A stretch of 64,000 nt of DNA, from NCBI GenBank assembly GCA_021775255.1, contig JAJFIA010000002.1, positions 1 through 64,000 on the forward strand, given 5' to 3'. Shown here in pieces: positions 49,906 through 59,741 of the stretch. A program made the translations under genes and the position numbers. The DNA comes from Roseovarius sp. GTDB taxonomy: Bacteria; Pseudomonadota; Alphaproteobacteria; Rhodobacterales; Rhodobacteraceae. Under the pieces are notes generated by a model. That model ran no database searches. It was not told where the DNA came from and saw only the letters and a program-made list of their open reading frames with translations. Each line of letters begins with the position of its first letter. The stretch's first letter is position 1.

Positions 49906-51502
49906 AAAATTCCGCACCCGCCGTAGCGCGGCAGAACCGTCCGCAAGCGGGCCTCAGGCAGGGCAAGCCACAGATGCGCCCGTGGGTCAGGCCGTACAGG
50001 ATGGTGAAATCAGCACCGCCAGTGAGGTCAGATCATCGCAGAATATTGATGATATCCGCAAAGAAGAGCTAACCGGCAGGCAGTTGCGCATGGCCCGGCG
50101 TATGGCAATCAAGAACGGCCTCAAACCGACATCTGATTTGGATGCCGTCAGATTGTTGCGCGCCAAGGGCATTGATCCGTTCCAGCGCACGAATATAATT
50201 GAACTGCTGGCCAATGACGAGAGCAATGCCCCGGGAAAGGCGGGGGGCGACGGGCAAAAAAACCAAAGGGGCAAGTCAAGGAAAGTTCAACTGCCTCAGA
50301 CCATTCCCATGGGCACGCCAAAACTGCCCGCAACCGAACTGAGCCCGGCAGAACGGCGGGCGCAGGACATCAGGAAAATTCAACGCGACATTGGCAGACG
50401 CCGCCGTCACAAGCTTTTCCTGCTGAGCACGCGGTTGTTGTTTTTTGTATTTTTCCCCACTTTTATAGCGGGGTATTATTACTATGGGGTTGCCACCCCG
50501 ATGTATACGACCAAATCCGAGTTTCTGATCCTGACGGCTGATGGCTCCGGGGCAGCGGCCGGCGGGCTTGGCGGCTTATTGCCCAGCCAGTTTGCCACCG
50601 GTCAGGATTCGGTGGCAACGCAATCTTATCTGCAGTCCAAGGATGCGATGCTGCGGCTGGATGCCGATGAAGGTTTTCGCGCGCATTTCTCTCAGGATTG
50701 GATTGATCCGATCCAGCGGCTTGACCCTGAGGCCAGCAATGAAACCGCTTTCAAACTTTTTAAAAAGTATATCAAGCTGGGTTATGACCCGACAGAAGGC
50801 ATGATCCGGATGGAGGTTTCGACCGCCATACCCGAGCTGAGCGCAATATTTTCCGATAAGCTGATCGAATACGCCGAAGAGCGGGTGGATGATCTGAGCC
50901 GGAGAAAACGCGAGGATGCTGTTGTCACGGCCAATCAGGGCCTTGAGGATGCCACCGAAAACCGCCGTGCGGCGCAAAAGCGGCTGGTTGAGCTTCAGGA
51001 AGGCAGCATACTTGATCCTGTGGGCGAGATTGCCGGTATCAGGGCGCTGATCAATTCGGTTGAGTTGCGGCTGCAGGAAAAACAACTGGATTTGAATATT
51101 CAGTTGAGCAATGCGCGGCCAAATCAGATCAAGGTTGATGCTTTGCGCGGCGAAATCGCAGTCTATCAGGAAGAGCTGAACAAGCAGAACGCGCGCCTCA
51201 ATCAGGCCAGTGACGGGCAGGCCTCACTGGCGGAGCTGACCTCGGAAATTCAGATTGCCCAGGCCGATCTGGCCACCGCTGATCTGGTGTTGCAAGCCGC
51301 TCTCGAAAACAAACGCCTGAGTGAGATCGAGGCCAATAAGCAGGTGCGGTATCTGACGGTTTCGGTGCGGCCGGTGGCCTCGGATGATCCGTCATATCCG
51401 CGGGCGTTTGAGAATACCATCCTTGCATTTCTGGTTTTCTCGGGTATCTACCTGATGCTGTCACTGACCGCATCCATCCTCAGAGAGCAGGTATCGTCAT
51501 AA
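49889..51502 (+). CDS. KpsE-like capsule export inner membrane protein
   Basis: I start at ATG 49889 (MKPRVKKFRTRRSAAEP), overlapping kpsT; ATG 49883 is equally possible. At 537 residues it is longer than E. coli KpsE (382). Residues 1-170 are an extra cytosolic, Gln/Arg/Pro-rich region with RQLRMARRMAIKNGLKPTSD. Then one helix (about 175-199, LLFFVFFPTFIAGYYYYG), a large periplasmic coiled-coil domain of the PCP type (EELNKQNARLNQASDGQASL), and a C-terminal helix (NTILAFLVFSGIYLMLSLTA). It would link the ABC exporter to the outer-membrane channel. Confidence 0.88.
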   Translation: MKPRVKKFRTRRSAAEPSASGPQAGQATDAPVGQAVQDGEISTASEVRSSQNIDDIRKEELTGRQLRMARRMAIKNGLKPTSDLDAVRLLRAKGIDPFQRTNIIELLANDESNAPGKAGGDGQKNQRGKSRKVQLPQTIPMGTPKLPATELSPAERRAQDIRKIQRDIGRRRRHKLFLLSTRLLFFVFFPTFIAGYYYYGVATPMYTTKSEFLILTADGSGAAAGGLGGLLPSQFATGQDSVATQSYLQSKDAMLRLDADEGFRAHFSQDWIDPIQRLDPEASNETAFKLFKKYIKLGYDPTEGMIRMEVSTAIPELSAIFSDKLIEYAEERVDDLSRRKREDAVVTANQGLEDATENRRAAQKRLVELQEGSILDPVGEIAGIRALINSVELRLQEKQLDLNIQLSNARPNQIKVDALRGEIAVYQEELNKQNARLNQASDGQASLAELTSEIQIAQADLATADLVLQAALENKRLSEIEANKQVRYLTVSVRPVASDDPSYPRAFENTILAFLVFSGIYLMLSLTASILREQVSS

Positions 51503-51503
51503 C

Positions 51504-52337
51504 ATGAAACGGGTTGAATTTGCAGGGTTGAGCGTTGGCAATGATCAGCCGCTCAGCGTGATCGCAGGCCCCTGCCAGCTTGAAAGCACCGATCATGCGC
51601 TGATGATTGCGGGGCAGATGCGCGATATCTGTGCCGCCCACGGCGCCCAGTTTATCTTCAAGGGCTCGTTCGACAAGGCCAACCGCACCTCGCTTGGTGG
51701 TAAGCGGGGCCTAGGCATGGAGGCGGGCCTTGAGGTGATGCAGGCGGTGAAACAGGCGCTTGGCGTGCCGGTTTTGACGGATGTGCATCTGCCGGATCAA
51801 TGCGCGCGCGTGGCCGAGATATGTGACGTGTTGCAGATCCCGGCTTTTTTGTGCCGTCAGACGGATTTATTGCTGGCCGCAGGCGAAACCGGCGCGGTGA
51901 TCAATGTCAAAAAGGGGCAGTTTCTTGCGCCCTGGGACATGCCGAATGTGATCTCGAAGATCGAGGCCACCGGTAATACCCGGATCATGCTGACCGAACG
52001 CGGCACCTCATTTGGCTATAATACGCTGGTGGCGGATATGCGGTCTTTGCCGCAGATGGCCGCCACCGGGTATCCGGTGGTGATGGACGCCACCCATTCG
52101 GTGCAACAACCCGGCGGCAAGGGCGGATCCTCCGGCGGGCAGCGCGAATTTGCCCCGGTGATGGCGCGCGCGGCGGTGTCTTTGGGGGTAGCGGCGGTAT
52201 TCATTGAAACCCATGAAGACCCTGATTCAGCCCCAAGTGACGGCCCCAATATGATTCCGCTGAATGAGATGGATGGGCTGATCAAGAACCTGATGCAGTT
52301 TGATCAACTGGCCAAGGCCAATCCGCTGCGCATTTAA
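51504..52337 (+). CDS. kdsA: 3-deoxy-8-phosphooctulonate synthase (KDO-8-P synthase)
   Basis: A 277-residue aldolase condensing phosphoenolpyruvate with arabinose-5-phosphate to KDO-8-phosphate. Typical segments are VIAGPCQLESTDHALMIA, FKGSFDKANRTSLGGKRG, TDVHLPDQCARVAEICDVLQ, VNVKKGQFLAPWDM and DATHSVQQPGG. KDO is used in lipopolysaccharide and in the linker of group 2 capsules. Starting one base after the KpsE-like stop, it is surely cotranscribed with the capsule exporter genes. Confidence 0.96.
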   Translation: MKRVEFAGLSVGNDQPLSVIAGPCQLESTDHALMIAGQMRDICAAHGAQFIFKGSFDKANRTSLGGKRGLGMEAGLEVMQAVKQALGVPVLTDVHLPDQCARVAEICDVLQIPAFLCRQTDLLLAAGETGAVINVKKGQFLAPWDMPNVISKIEATGNTRIMLTERGTSFGYNTLVADMRSLPQMAATGYPVVMDATHSVQQPGGKGGSSGGQREFAPVMARAAVSLGVAAVFIETHEDPDSAPSDGPNMIPLNEMDGLIKNLMQFDQLAKANPLRI

Positions 52338-52355
52338 TAAAAGTGAGGGCGATGC

Positions 52356-53852
52356 GTGAGCCGACCTGAATATCAAGTAAGCCAGAACACCTGGGAATTT
52401 TTGCGTGATGCGATGATCATGCCCACCGGCTTTCGCGAATATGATGCGCGCTGGAAATACCCGGATGAGATCAACCTGCCGGGGATCACCGCCCTTGGCC
52501 TTGGCCTTGGCACCCAGATACAAAAGCGCGGGATCAGGCCGGAAATTGCAGTGGGCAATGATTACCGCGCATATTCATTGTCGGTCAAGAACGCGCTGAT
52601 GCTGGGGCTGATGCAGGCGGGAATTGCTGTGAAGGATATCGGCCCCTGCCTGAGCCCGATGGCGTATTTTTCGCAATTTCATCTTGATCTGCCGGCGGTG
52701 GCGATGGTGACGGCGTCGCATAATCCCAATGGCTGGACCGGGGTGAAAATGGGCTTTGAGCGGCCCCTGACCCACGGCCCCGATGAAATGAATGAGCTTA
52801 AAGAGATCGTGCTGAATGGCGAAGGTGAGGCCCGACCCGGCGGCGGATATGAGTTTGTCAGCGGTGTGCGCGAGGCCTATCTTGATGATCTGGTGGGTGA
52901 TTTTCGCATGACGCGCAAGCTCAAGGTGGTTTGCGCCACTGGCAATGGCACCGCCAGCGCCTTTGCGCCGGAATTGTTTGAACGCATCGGTGTTGAGGTG
53001 GTGCCCAGACATAATGAGCTGGATTATACCTTTCCGCATTACAATCCAAATCCTGAAGCGATGGAAATGCTGCATGACATGAGCGCCAGCGTTCTGGCCT
53101 CGGGCGCTGATTTTGCGCTTGGGTTTGATGGCGATGGCGATCGCTGCGGGGTAGTGGATGATGAGGGCGAGGAAATATTCGCCGATAAGGTGGGCGTGAT
53201 CATGGCGCGGGATCTGAGCGGGATATATCCAGGCAGCACCTTTGTGGCAGATGTTAAATCAACCGGGCTTTTTGCCAGCGATCCGGTGTTATTGGCCAAT
53301 GGGGCTAAGGCGGATTACTGGAAAACCGGGCATTCTCATATGAAACGGCGGGTGAAGGAAATTGGCGCGCTGGCCGGGTTTGAGAAATCCGGGCATTACT
53401 TTCTGGCTGAACCAATCGGGCGCGGCTATGATTGCGGGCTGCGCGTGGCCATTGAGATTTGCAAGCTGATGGACCGCAACCCGGACCAATCCATGTCAGA
53501 CCTGCGCCGCGCTTTGCCACAAACATGGGCCACGCCAACGATGTCACCCTATTGCGCGGACACGGAAAAATACGCGGTACTTGAACGGCTGGTGGCCCGG
53601 CTGGTGGCACGCTTTGAGGCTGGTGAGCCATTGGCTGGCCGCAAGATTGCACAAGTGGTCACGGTCAATGGCGCACGGGTTATACTGGATAATGGCAGTT
53701 GGGGGCTGGTGCGGGCCTCATCCAATACGCCCAATCTGGTAGTGGTCTGTGAAAGTTCAGAATCTGAGGCCGAGATGCGGGCAATCTTCGCCGATATGGA
53801 CGCAGTGATCCGGACGGAAGATGCGGTTGGAGAATATGATCAGACTATCTGA
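52356..53852 (+). CDS. Phosphomannomutase/phosphoglucomutase
   Basis: A 498-residue alpha-D-phosphohexomutase with GTG start and GAGG upstream. The phosphoserine loop is VTASHNPNGWTGVKMGF, the metal loop GFDGDGDRCGVVDDEG, sugar-binding EKSGHYFLAEP (family GEMSGH) and a C-terminal phosphate-binding loop with RASSNTPNLVV. It interconverts mannose- or glucose-6-phosphate and the 1-phosphate for nucleotide-sugar synthesis. It lies 18 bp after kdsA, so it probably supplies capsule sugar precursors. Confidence 0.92.
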   Translation: MSRPEYQVSQNTWEFLRDAMIMPTGFREYDARWKYPDEINLPGITALGLGLGTQIQKRGIRPEIAVGNDYRAYSLSVKNALMLGLMQAGIAVKDIGPCLSPMAYFSQFHLDLPAVAMVTASHNPNGWTGVKMGFERPLTHGPDEMNELKEIVLNGEGEARPGGGYEFVSGVREAYLDDLVGDFRMTRKLKVVCATGNGTASAFAPELFERIGVEVVPRHNELDYTFPHYNPNPEAMEMLHDMSASVLASGADFALGFDGDGDRCGVVDDEGEEIFADKVGVIMARDLSGIYPGSTFVADVKSTGLFASDPVLLANGAKADYWKTGHSHMKRRVKEIGALAGFEKSGHYFLAEPIGRGYDCGLRVAIEICKLMDRNPDQSMSDLRRALPQTWATPTMSPYCADTEKYAVLERLVARLVARFEAGEPLAGRKIAQVVTVNGARVILDNGSWGLVRASSNTPNLVVVCESSESEAEMRAIFADMDAVIRTEDAVGEYDQTI

Positions 53853-53868
53853 TCAAGCGCGGGCCGCA

Positions 53869-53914
53869 AATCTTTTATAAAAAGATTTGGCAAAAGTTTT
53901 TCAAAAACTTTTGC
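53869..53914 (-). repeat. AT-rich tandem hairpins after M3 peptidase gene
   Basis: Two adjacent hairpins: CAAAAGTTTTT pairing with AAAAACTTTTG, then AAATCTTTT pairing with AAAAGATTT, two or three bases apart. Same layout as the element after rpoB (28850-28899). Here it sits between the convergent phosphomannomutase and peptidase genes, three bases after the latter's stop; it may end transcription. Confidence 0.65.
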
Positions 53915-53916
53915 GC

Positions 53917-55926
53917 TCACCACGATAACCCGCGCCCCCTGAGCAGCGCCTCAACACCCGGCAGCTTGCCGCAAAACGCGAGGTATAGCTCTTCTGCATC
54001 GCGCGAACCGCCGGTGGAAAGGATGTTGGCCTCAAGGGCCGCAGCACGCGCCGCATCAAACGGGCCGCTTGCTTTTACAAATGAAGCGAAGGCATCCGCG
54101 TCCATCACTTCCGACCACATGTAGCTGTAATATCCTGAACTGTAGCCATCGCCGGAAAATACATGTGCAAAATGCGGTGTGGCGTGGCGCATGGTGATGG
54201 CGGGAGGCATGCCAAGAGAAGCCAGAATCTCCGATTGCAGAACCATCGGATCAGCCAGGGCCGCACCTTCATGAAATGTCAGATCAACCAATGCCGAGGC
54301 GACATATTCGACCGTCTGAAACCCCATGTCAAAATTGGCAGCGCTGAGGGCTTTTTCCAAAAGCTCAGATGGCATTGGCGCGCCGGTCTCAGAATGAACG
54401 GCAAATTCGCGCAGCACCTCCGGCACCTCAAGCCAATGTTCAAAAAGCTGGCTGGGCAATTCAACAAAATCGCGGGCGACAGAGGTGCCCGAGATTGATT
54501 CGTAGGTCACATTTGAAAGCATCTGATGCAACGCATGGCCAAATTCGTGAAACAATGTGCGGGCATCATCATAGCTGAGCAAAGCCGGATCACCTTTGGC
54601 GAAATTGCAGACATTGATCACCACCGGAGCCTGAACTCTGGGGAATCTGGCCTGCCCGCGCATGGCCGAGCACCACGCGCCTGAGCGTTTTGACGCGCGG
54701 GCGAAGTAATCGCCAATAAAAATTGCCATATGCCTGCCATCGCGGGTGACTTCCCAGGCACGGCAATCAGGATGGTAAAGTGGTATTTCTAGGGGTGTGA
54801 ATTCCAGCCCAAACAAGCGATGCGCACAGGAAAAAACTGCTTTTATCATCTGATCTAGCGAAAGATAGGGCTTGAGCGCGGCTTCATCAAAATCATGTTC
54901 GGCCAGGCGGCGCTTTGCCGCGTAATAATGCCAGTCCCACGGTTCAAGATCGCCGTTTATGCCGTCCTGATGCATCACTTTCGTGAGAATTTCTGCATCA
55001 CGCCCGGCCTGTGCTTTGGCAGGCTCCCAGACATCCATCAGCAATTTACGCACCGCCCCCGGAGTTTTGGCCATCTCGGTTTCCAGCTTGAAATCAGCAA
55101 AGCTTTCATAGCCCAGCAAGGTTGCACGCTCATGGCGCAGGGCCAGAATTTCTGCGGCGATGGGGCGGTTATCGGTATCGCCTGCATTGGCACCGCGGGC
55201 CTTCCAGGCGGTGAAAGCTTTCTCGCGCAGATCACGGCGGGGGGAGAATTGCAAAAACGGCGTAATCAGCGAGCGTGACAGCGTGATGACAGGATTTTTG
55301 AGGCCTTTCTCAGCCCCCGCCGACCGGGCAGCAGAGACCAGAAAATCAGGCAAACCCACAAGATCGGTTTCGGATAATTCCATGTACCAGCCGGCCTCAT
55401 CCGCCAGCAGATTTTGCGTGAACTCGGTGCCAAGATCAGCAAGTCGCGACATGACCGCGCGCATCCGGATGTCCTGCGCCCCTGTGAGATTGGCCCCCGC
55501 GCGGCGAAAACTGCGGTGGGTGAGCATCAGAACGCGCTGTTGCTCGTCGGTGATATCGAGTGTGTCGCGGGCATCCCACAGGGTTTTGATGCGGCCAAAC
55601 AGCGCTTTGTTGCCGTAGATTGACGAGGAATGCGCCGCCAGTTTCGGGCTGAATTTGCGCTGCAGCTCAAGCCGTTTTGGATTGCTATCGGCACCGGCCA
55701 GCGTGAAAAATACCGACAAAACCTGATCCAGCGCTTTGCCCGAGGCCTCAAGCGCCTCGATCGTGTTGGCAAATGTGGGCGGTGCCGGGGCGTTGGCGAT
55801 GGCTGCAATTTCGGCCTCGGCCTCGGCCAGAGCGGTCTCAAATCCGGGGGCAAAATCATCGTCGGATATCGCATCAAACGGGGCGATTTCAAAGGCGGTG
55901 GTCCAGTTAGCCAGCAGCGGGTTCAT
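53917..55926 (-). CDS. M3-family metallopeptidase (oligopeptidase A/Dcp type)
   Basis: I start at ATG 55926 (MNPLLANWTTAFEIAPFDAI), AGGA eight bases upstream. The 669-residue cytosolic peptidase has the zinc motif HEFGH at 460-464 (TLFHEFGHALHQM) with a downstream Glu, and FIGDYFARASKRSGAWCSAM typical of the Dcp/PrlC group. These enzymes degrade short peptides, including cleaved signal peptides. It overlaps moeB-like gene by 20 bp, last in the unit. Confidence 0.93.
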   Translation of the reverse strand: MNPLLANWTTAFEIAPFDAISDDDFAPGFETALAEAEAEIAAIANAPAPPTFANTIEALEASGKALDQVLSVFFTLAGADSNPKRLELQRKFSPKLAAHSSSIYGNKALFGRIKTLWDARDTLDITDEQQRVLMLTHRSFRRAGANLTGAQDIRMRAVMSRLADLGTEFTQNLLADEAGWYMELSETDLVGLPDFLVSAARSAGAEKGLKNPVITLSRSLITPFLQFSPRRDLREKAFTAWKARGANAGDTDNRPIAAEILALRHERATLLGYESFADFKLETEMAKTPGAVRKLLMDVWEPAKAQAGRDAEILTKVMHQDGINGDLEPWDWHYYAAKRRLAEHDFDEAALKPYLSLDQMIKAVFSCAHRLFGLEFTPLEIPLYHPDCRAWEVTRDGRHMAIFIGDYFARASKRSGAWCSAMRGQARFPRVQAPVVINVCNFAKGDPALLSYDDARTLFHEFGHALHQMLSNVTYESISGTSVARDFVELPSQLFEHWLEVPEVLREFAVHSETGAPMPSELLEKALSAANFDMGFQTVEYVASALVDLTFHEGAALADPMVLQSEILASLGMPPAITMRHATPHFAHVFSGDGYSSGYYSYMWSEVMDADAFASFVKASGPFDAARAAALEANILSTGGSRDAEELYLAFCGKLPGVEALLRGRGLSW

Positions 55927-56965
55927 CAGCATGTCCTTTTCCGCCGCAAACCGGACAATCGGCGCGGGGTTTGAGGGAAAATTTGCGCGTCTCACCGTAA
56001 AGCGCATCATATATCAGCATTTCCCCGCGAAGGGGTTTCCCCGCCCCGGTAATCAGCTTGATCGCCTCGGCGGCCATCATCGCGCCCATCACGCCGGGCA
56101 AAGGGCCAAGCACGCCTGCCTCGGCGCATGAAGGTGCAAGGCCTTCGGCTGGGGCTTGTGGGAAAATGCATTGGTAACAGGGCGCGCCATGGGCCGGATC
56201 AAACACGCTCAACTGCCCTTCCCATTGGGATAATGCCCCTGATATCAATGGTTTGGAGTTTTCACAAGCAGCAACATTGACCAGATACCGGGTGTCAAAA
56301 TTATCCGTACCATCGAGGATCAGATCATACCCGGCAAAAAGATCAGCGGCGATATCGGCGGTCAGGCGGCGCTGGTATGGGCGTATTGTTATATGCGGAT
56401 TTTGCGCCGTCATGGCGCGGGCGGCAGACAGGGCTTTGGGGCTTCCGATGTCGGCATCACGGTGGATCACCTGCCGTTGAAGGTTGGAATTATCCACCAG
56501 GTCATCGTCGATCACACCAATGGTGCCGACCCCGGCAGCCGCAAGATACAGCAGCGCCGGAGAGCCAAGACCGCCCGCACCAATCACCAGAACGCGGGCG
56601 TTTTTCAGGGCTTTCTGGCCCGGCCCGCCGATTTCATGCAATACGATATGGCGGGCGTAGCGCTCAAGCTCGGTATCGGAAAACGTGCCTTTTTGCGGGC
56701 TGTCAGGCGGCGCGGCTTTTGCTTTCAGCCACAGCAGCCCCGCACGATACACCAATACAAGCCCGGCAAATCCCCCAAGCATCAGCCATAATGCGGCACT
56801 TTCCCCGGTAGCCATGCGAAAACCATGCCCATCGGGCAGCAGCAGATGCAAAACAATCACCGCCAGCCACAAAATGCCGATCATCACCAAACGCAGCGGT
56901 TTAGGCGTGCCAAGCGCCATGCCAAGCCCCCATAAAACACCGGCAAGGATCAGCACCAGCGCCAT
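55907..56965 (-). CDS. moeB: ThiF/MoeB-type adenylyltransferase with membrane anchor
   Basis: A 352-residue E1-like protein. The first 85 residues hold three hydrophobic segments (about 2-19, 24-45, 57-79) not found in E. coli MoeB. The catalytic part follows: RYARHIVLHEIGGPGQKALK, VLVIGAGGLGSPALLYLAAA (ATP loop), LVDNSNLQRQVIH with the Arg finger, and the DGTDNFDTRYLVN site. Zinc ligands are CYQC and C337-PVC. It would adenylate a MoaD- or ThiS-like C-terminus. It shares a base with dut upstream. MoeB versus ThiF cannot be settled here. Confidence 0.85.
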   Translation of the reverse strand: MALVLILAGVLWGLGMALGTPKPLRLVMIGILWLAVIVLHLLLPDGHGFRMATGESAALWLMLGGFAGLVLVYRAGLLWLKAKAAPPDSPQKGTFSDTELERYARHIVLHEIGGPGQKALKNARVLVIGAGGLGSPALLYLAAAGVGTIGVIDDDLVDNSNLQRQVIHRDADIGSPKALSAARAMTAQNPHITIRPYQRRLTADIAADLFAGYDLILDGTDNFDTRYLVNVAACENSKPLISGALSQWEGQLSVFDPAHGAPCYQCIFPQAPAEGLAPSCAEAGVLGPLPGVMGAMMAAEAIKLITGAGKPLRGEMLIYDALYGETRKFSLKPRADCPVCGGKGHADEPAAG

Positions 56966-57426
56966 CAGCCGCGCCCCGTGGAACCAAAGCCGCCTGCGCC
57001 ACGGGCGGTTTCATCCAATCCCTCAACCAGATCAAACGCGGCCCGCACCACCGGGGCAACAATCATCTGCGCAATGCGAAGCCCGTGCTCAATATGAAAT
57101 TCCCCGGTCCCGGAATTAAGCACGATCACCCCAAGAGGCCCGCGATAATCACTGTCAATGGTGCCGGGGCTGTTGGGCAGGGTGATCCCATGCTTCAGGG
57201 CCAGCCCCGAACGCGGCCGGATCTGCACCTCAAATCCCGCCGGAACAGCCAGCCGCAGCCCGGTGGACACAAGCGCGCGCGCACCGGGTGCAAGGGTCAG
57301 GCCACAGCGCGCCTCTGGCAAAAAATTCGCCCTGAGATCCGCCCCCGCCGCGCCCTCGGTTTCATAGGCCGGCAGGCCCAGCGCCCGATCCGCCCCCTCA
57401 ACCCAGGCAAACTTTACCGTGACCAT
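56965..57426 (-). CDS. dut: dUTP diphosphatase
   Basis: I choose ATG 57426 ([20 protein letters not shown]), giving 153 residues, the normal length. All five dUTPase motifs are visible: [55 protein letters not shown] and [13 protein letters not shown] homotrimer that hydrolyses dUTP to keep uracil out of DNA. It lies 37 bp after coaBC, a gap that includes an AT-rich repeat, and its stop overlaps the moeB-like start by one base. dut with coaBC is a common pairing. Confidence 0.97.
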   Translation of the reverse strand: MVTVKFAWVEGADRALGLPAYETEGAAGADLRANFLPEARCGLTLAPGARALVSTGLRLAVPAGFEVQIRPRSGLALKHGITLPNSPGTIDSDYRGPLGVIVLNSGTGEFHIEHGLRIAQMIVAPVVRAAFDLVEGLDETARGAGGFGSTGRG

Positions 57427-57433
57427 CCCCAGC

Positions 57434-57456
57434 CTTTCATTTTTCCAAAAATACTC
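57434..57456. repeat. GAGTATTTTTGGAAAAATG repeat, single copy
   Basis: The minus strand reads GAGTATTTTTGGAAAAATG then AAAG, located between the coaBC stop and the dut start. The identical 23 bp occurs at 61871-61893, where it forms an inverted repeat with a neighbour. In this position it might contribute to the dut ribosome-binding region. Confidence 0.7.
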
Positions 57457-57463
57457 AAAAACC

Positions 57464-58657
57464 TCAGCCCAGCGCCTGTGCGATCCGGTCTGCAAGTTGC
57501 GCGGCAACCTGCGTCTTGGACATGCGCGGCCAATCCTCGGTGCCGTCATGGGTGATCAGAACGATGTCATTATGGCTGCCGCCCATGATGCCGGTGGCCG
57601 GGTTTACGTCATTGGCAACGATCCAGTCACAGCCCTTGCGCTTGCGTTTGTTGATGGCGTTTCTCACCACATCATCGGTTTCGGCGGCAAAGCCCACCAC
57701 CAGCGGCGGGCGGCCTTTGTTCATATGCGCCACTGTCGCCAGAATGTCGGGATTTTCAGTAAAATCGAGCTGCTTCAGGCCAGATTTGGATTTCTTCATC
57801 TTATTCCTTGCCGGTTCCGTCATCCGCCAGTCGGCCACGGCGGCAGCAAATACAGCCGCATCCACCGGCAGCGCCGCTTTCACCGCCTCAAGCATCTCCT
57901 GCGCGGTTTTCACTGCCCTCACCTCAACCCCTTTTGGCGGGGGCACCTCGGCCGGGCCGGTGACAAAAATCACCTCGGCCCCAAGCGCCGACAGGGCGCG
58001 GGCCAATGCAGTTCCCTGCGCCCCAGAAGAACGGTTGGCAATATAGCGCACCGGGTCAATCGGCTCATGGGTGGGGCCGGATGTCACCAATATGCGCTTG
58101 CCGCTCAACGGGCCATTTGCAAGGGCGGCTTCAATCGCGGTGACAATCTCAAGCGGCTCGGACATGCGACCGGGGCCATGTTCACCGCAGGCCATATCGC
58201 CGTCATTGGGGCCGCTGAACAGGATGCCATCGCTTTTCAGGGTGGCAATATTGCGCTGCGTCGCCGGGTGCTGCCACATGCGTACATTCATCGCAGGCGC
58301 AATCAGAACCCGCGTATCCGTGGCCAAAAGCAGGGTCGATGCCAGATCATCCGCAAGCCCATGCGCCATTTTCGCCATCAGATCGGCGGTGGCCGGGGCC
58401 ACCACAATCAGATCGGCACTGCGGCTCAGCTCGATATGGCCCATCTCGGCCTCGGCGGTGAGATCAAACAGATCACTATGAAGTTTTTCTCCGGCCAGTG
58501 CCGACACCGACAGGGGCGTTACAAATGCGCCCCCCGCGCGGGTCAGTACCGGGGTGACATCCGCCCCGCGTTCCCGCAGCCGCCGGATGAGATCAAGCGA
58601 TTTGAAAGCGGCAATGCCGCCGCCAATGATCAAAAGAATGCGTTTCGATGCCAGCAT
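57464..58657 (-). CDS. coaBC: Bifunctional phosphopantothenoylcysteine decarboxylase/synthetase
   Basis: I start at ATG 58657 ([20 protein letters not shown]), with AAGGA upstream; a TTG two codons earlier is less likely. The 397-residue protein has the CoaC flavin decarboxylase ([33 protein letters not shown] with the PAMN motif), then the CoaB synthetase ([35 protein letters not shown]). It catalyses two successive coenzyme A steps. It is followed by dut, and preceded by rpoH 144 bp upstream. Confidence 0.96.
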   Translation of the reverse strand: MLASKRILLIIGGGIAAFKSLDLIRRLRERGADVTPVLTRAGGAFVTPLSVSALAGEKLHSDLFDLTAEAEMGHIELSRSADLIVVAPATADLMAKMAHGLADDLASTLLLATDTRVLIAPAMNVRMWQHPATQRNIATLKSDGILFSGPNDGDMACGEHGPGRMSEPLEIVTAIEAALANGPLSGKRILVTSGPTHEPIDPVRYIANRSSGAQGTALARALSALGAEVIFVTGPAEVPPPKGVEVRAVKTAQEMLEAVKAALPVDAAVFAAAVADWRMTEPARNKMKKSKSGLKQLDFTENPDILATVAHMNKGRPPLVVGFAAETDDVVRNAINKRKRKGCDWIVANDVNPATGIMGGSHNDIVLITHDGTEDWPRMSKTQVAAQLADRIAQALG

Positions 58658-58801
58658 GGGCAATGTTCCTTATCCATCCCCATGCGACAGTATGATGTGG
58701 TTTGCCCCGAGACAAGAGCAACTGCTGCTCATCGCGCCCTTGCGTGCGCGCCTCGCGAAGCGGCCACGTCAGGGGGCGATGAGCGGCCCTGTTAAATGGT
58801 T

Positions 58802-59680
58802 TCATGCCAGCAGGCCCATAACCTCGGGCCGTTCCCGCTCAAGATACAGGCGCATTTTACCAAGGGCAGCGGCCTCAACCTGCCGGATACGCTCCTTGCT
58901 CAGGCCAAGCTCAATCCCGAGGCTTTCCAATGTGCTCGGAGTATCGCTTAACCGGCGCGCCCGCACGATGTGGCGTTCGCGCGCAGAAAGCCCTTCCATG
59001 GCTGCCATCAACCAGCCGCGCATGGCCCCAAGATCATGATCCCGCTCTGCCACCTGATCGCCGCGCGGGGCCTCGTCTTCCAGCGCCTCGATCCATTCGC
59101 GGGCTCCTTCATCGCCGGATTGGCTGGCGTTGAGCGACAGATCCGTACCCGCAAGCCGTTCCGTCATCAGTTCGACATCGCGCAGGGGCACACCAATTTC
59201 AGAAGCGATATGCGCCCGCAGTTGATACCCGGCAAGCTCATCCCCCCGCGCCATGGCCTTGCGTTCAAGCTGCGCCTGTACCCGGCGCATGTTGAAAAAC
59301 AGCGATTTTTGCGCCGAGGTGGAACCGGTACGCACCAACGACCAGTTGCGCATCACGTAATCCTGAATGCCCGCCCTGATCCACCAGACAGCATAGGTTG
59401 AAAACCGCACGCCGCAGCCGGGATCAAATTTTTGTGCTGCTTTCATCAGGCCCAGCCCGGCCTCTTGTATCAGGTCATTCATCGGCGCGCCGTAACGGCG
59501 GAATTTTGTCGCCATCGAGATTGCCAGCCGCATATAGGCGGTGATCAGACGGTGCAGCGCCGCCTCATCGCCGCGCTCGCGCCAGGCCGTGGCCAACATG
59601 AATTCGGTTTCGGCATCCAGCATTTCCGCCCGCATCGCGATACGCGGAAGCTGAGCTGTGTGAGGGGTATCAAGCGGCAT
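58802..59680 (-). CDS. rpoH: RNA polymerase sigma-32 factor (RpoH)
   Basis: I use ATG 59680 (MPLDTPHTAQLPRIAMRAEM), with GGAG six bases upstream. The 292-residue sigma factor has region 2 (LIQEAGLGLMKAAQKFDPGC, RFSTYAVWWIRAGIQDYVMR), the RpoH box-like LVRTGSTSAQKSLFFNMRR, and region 4 (LESLGIELGLSKERIRQVEA). QKxLFFNLR is the RpoH signature. Many Rhodobacteraceae have two rpoH genes; the short divergence suggests the RpoHII type used in oxidative stress, which is inference. A candidate RpoE-type promoter precedes it. Confidence 0.93.
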   Translation of the reverse strand: MPLDTPHTAQLPRIAMRAEMLDAETEFMLATAWRERGDEAALHRLITAYMRLAISMATKFRRYGAPMNDLIQEAGLGLMKAAQKFDPGCGVRFSTYAVWWIRAGIQDYVMRNWSLVRTGSTSAQKSLFFNMRRVQAQLERKAMARGDELAGYQLRAHIASEIGVPLRDVELMTERLAGTDLSLNASQSGDEGAREWIEALEDEAPRGDQVAERDHDLGAMRGWLMAAMEGLSARERHIVRARRLSDTPSTLESLGIELGLSKERIRQVEAAALGKMRLYLERERPEVMGLLA

Positions 59681-59741
59681 GGCTTTCTCCGAATAAATCG
59701 GCCACATGAACCGATTGTGGTCTTTTTCACTGTGGCATCAA

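Noticed and set aside
57419-58795. 458-codon plus-strand ORF opposite coaBC
   Set aside because: Antisense shadow of coaBC; no start signal or recognisable domain.
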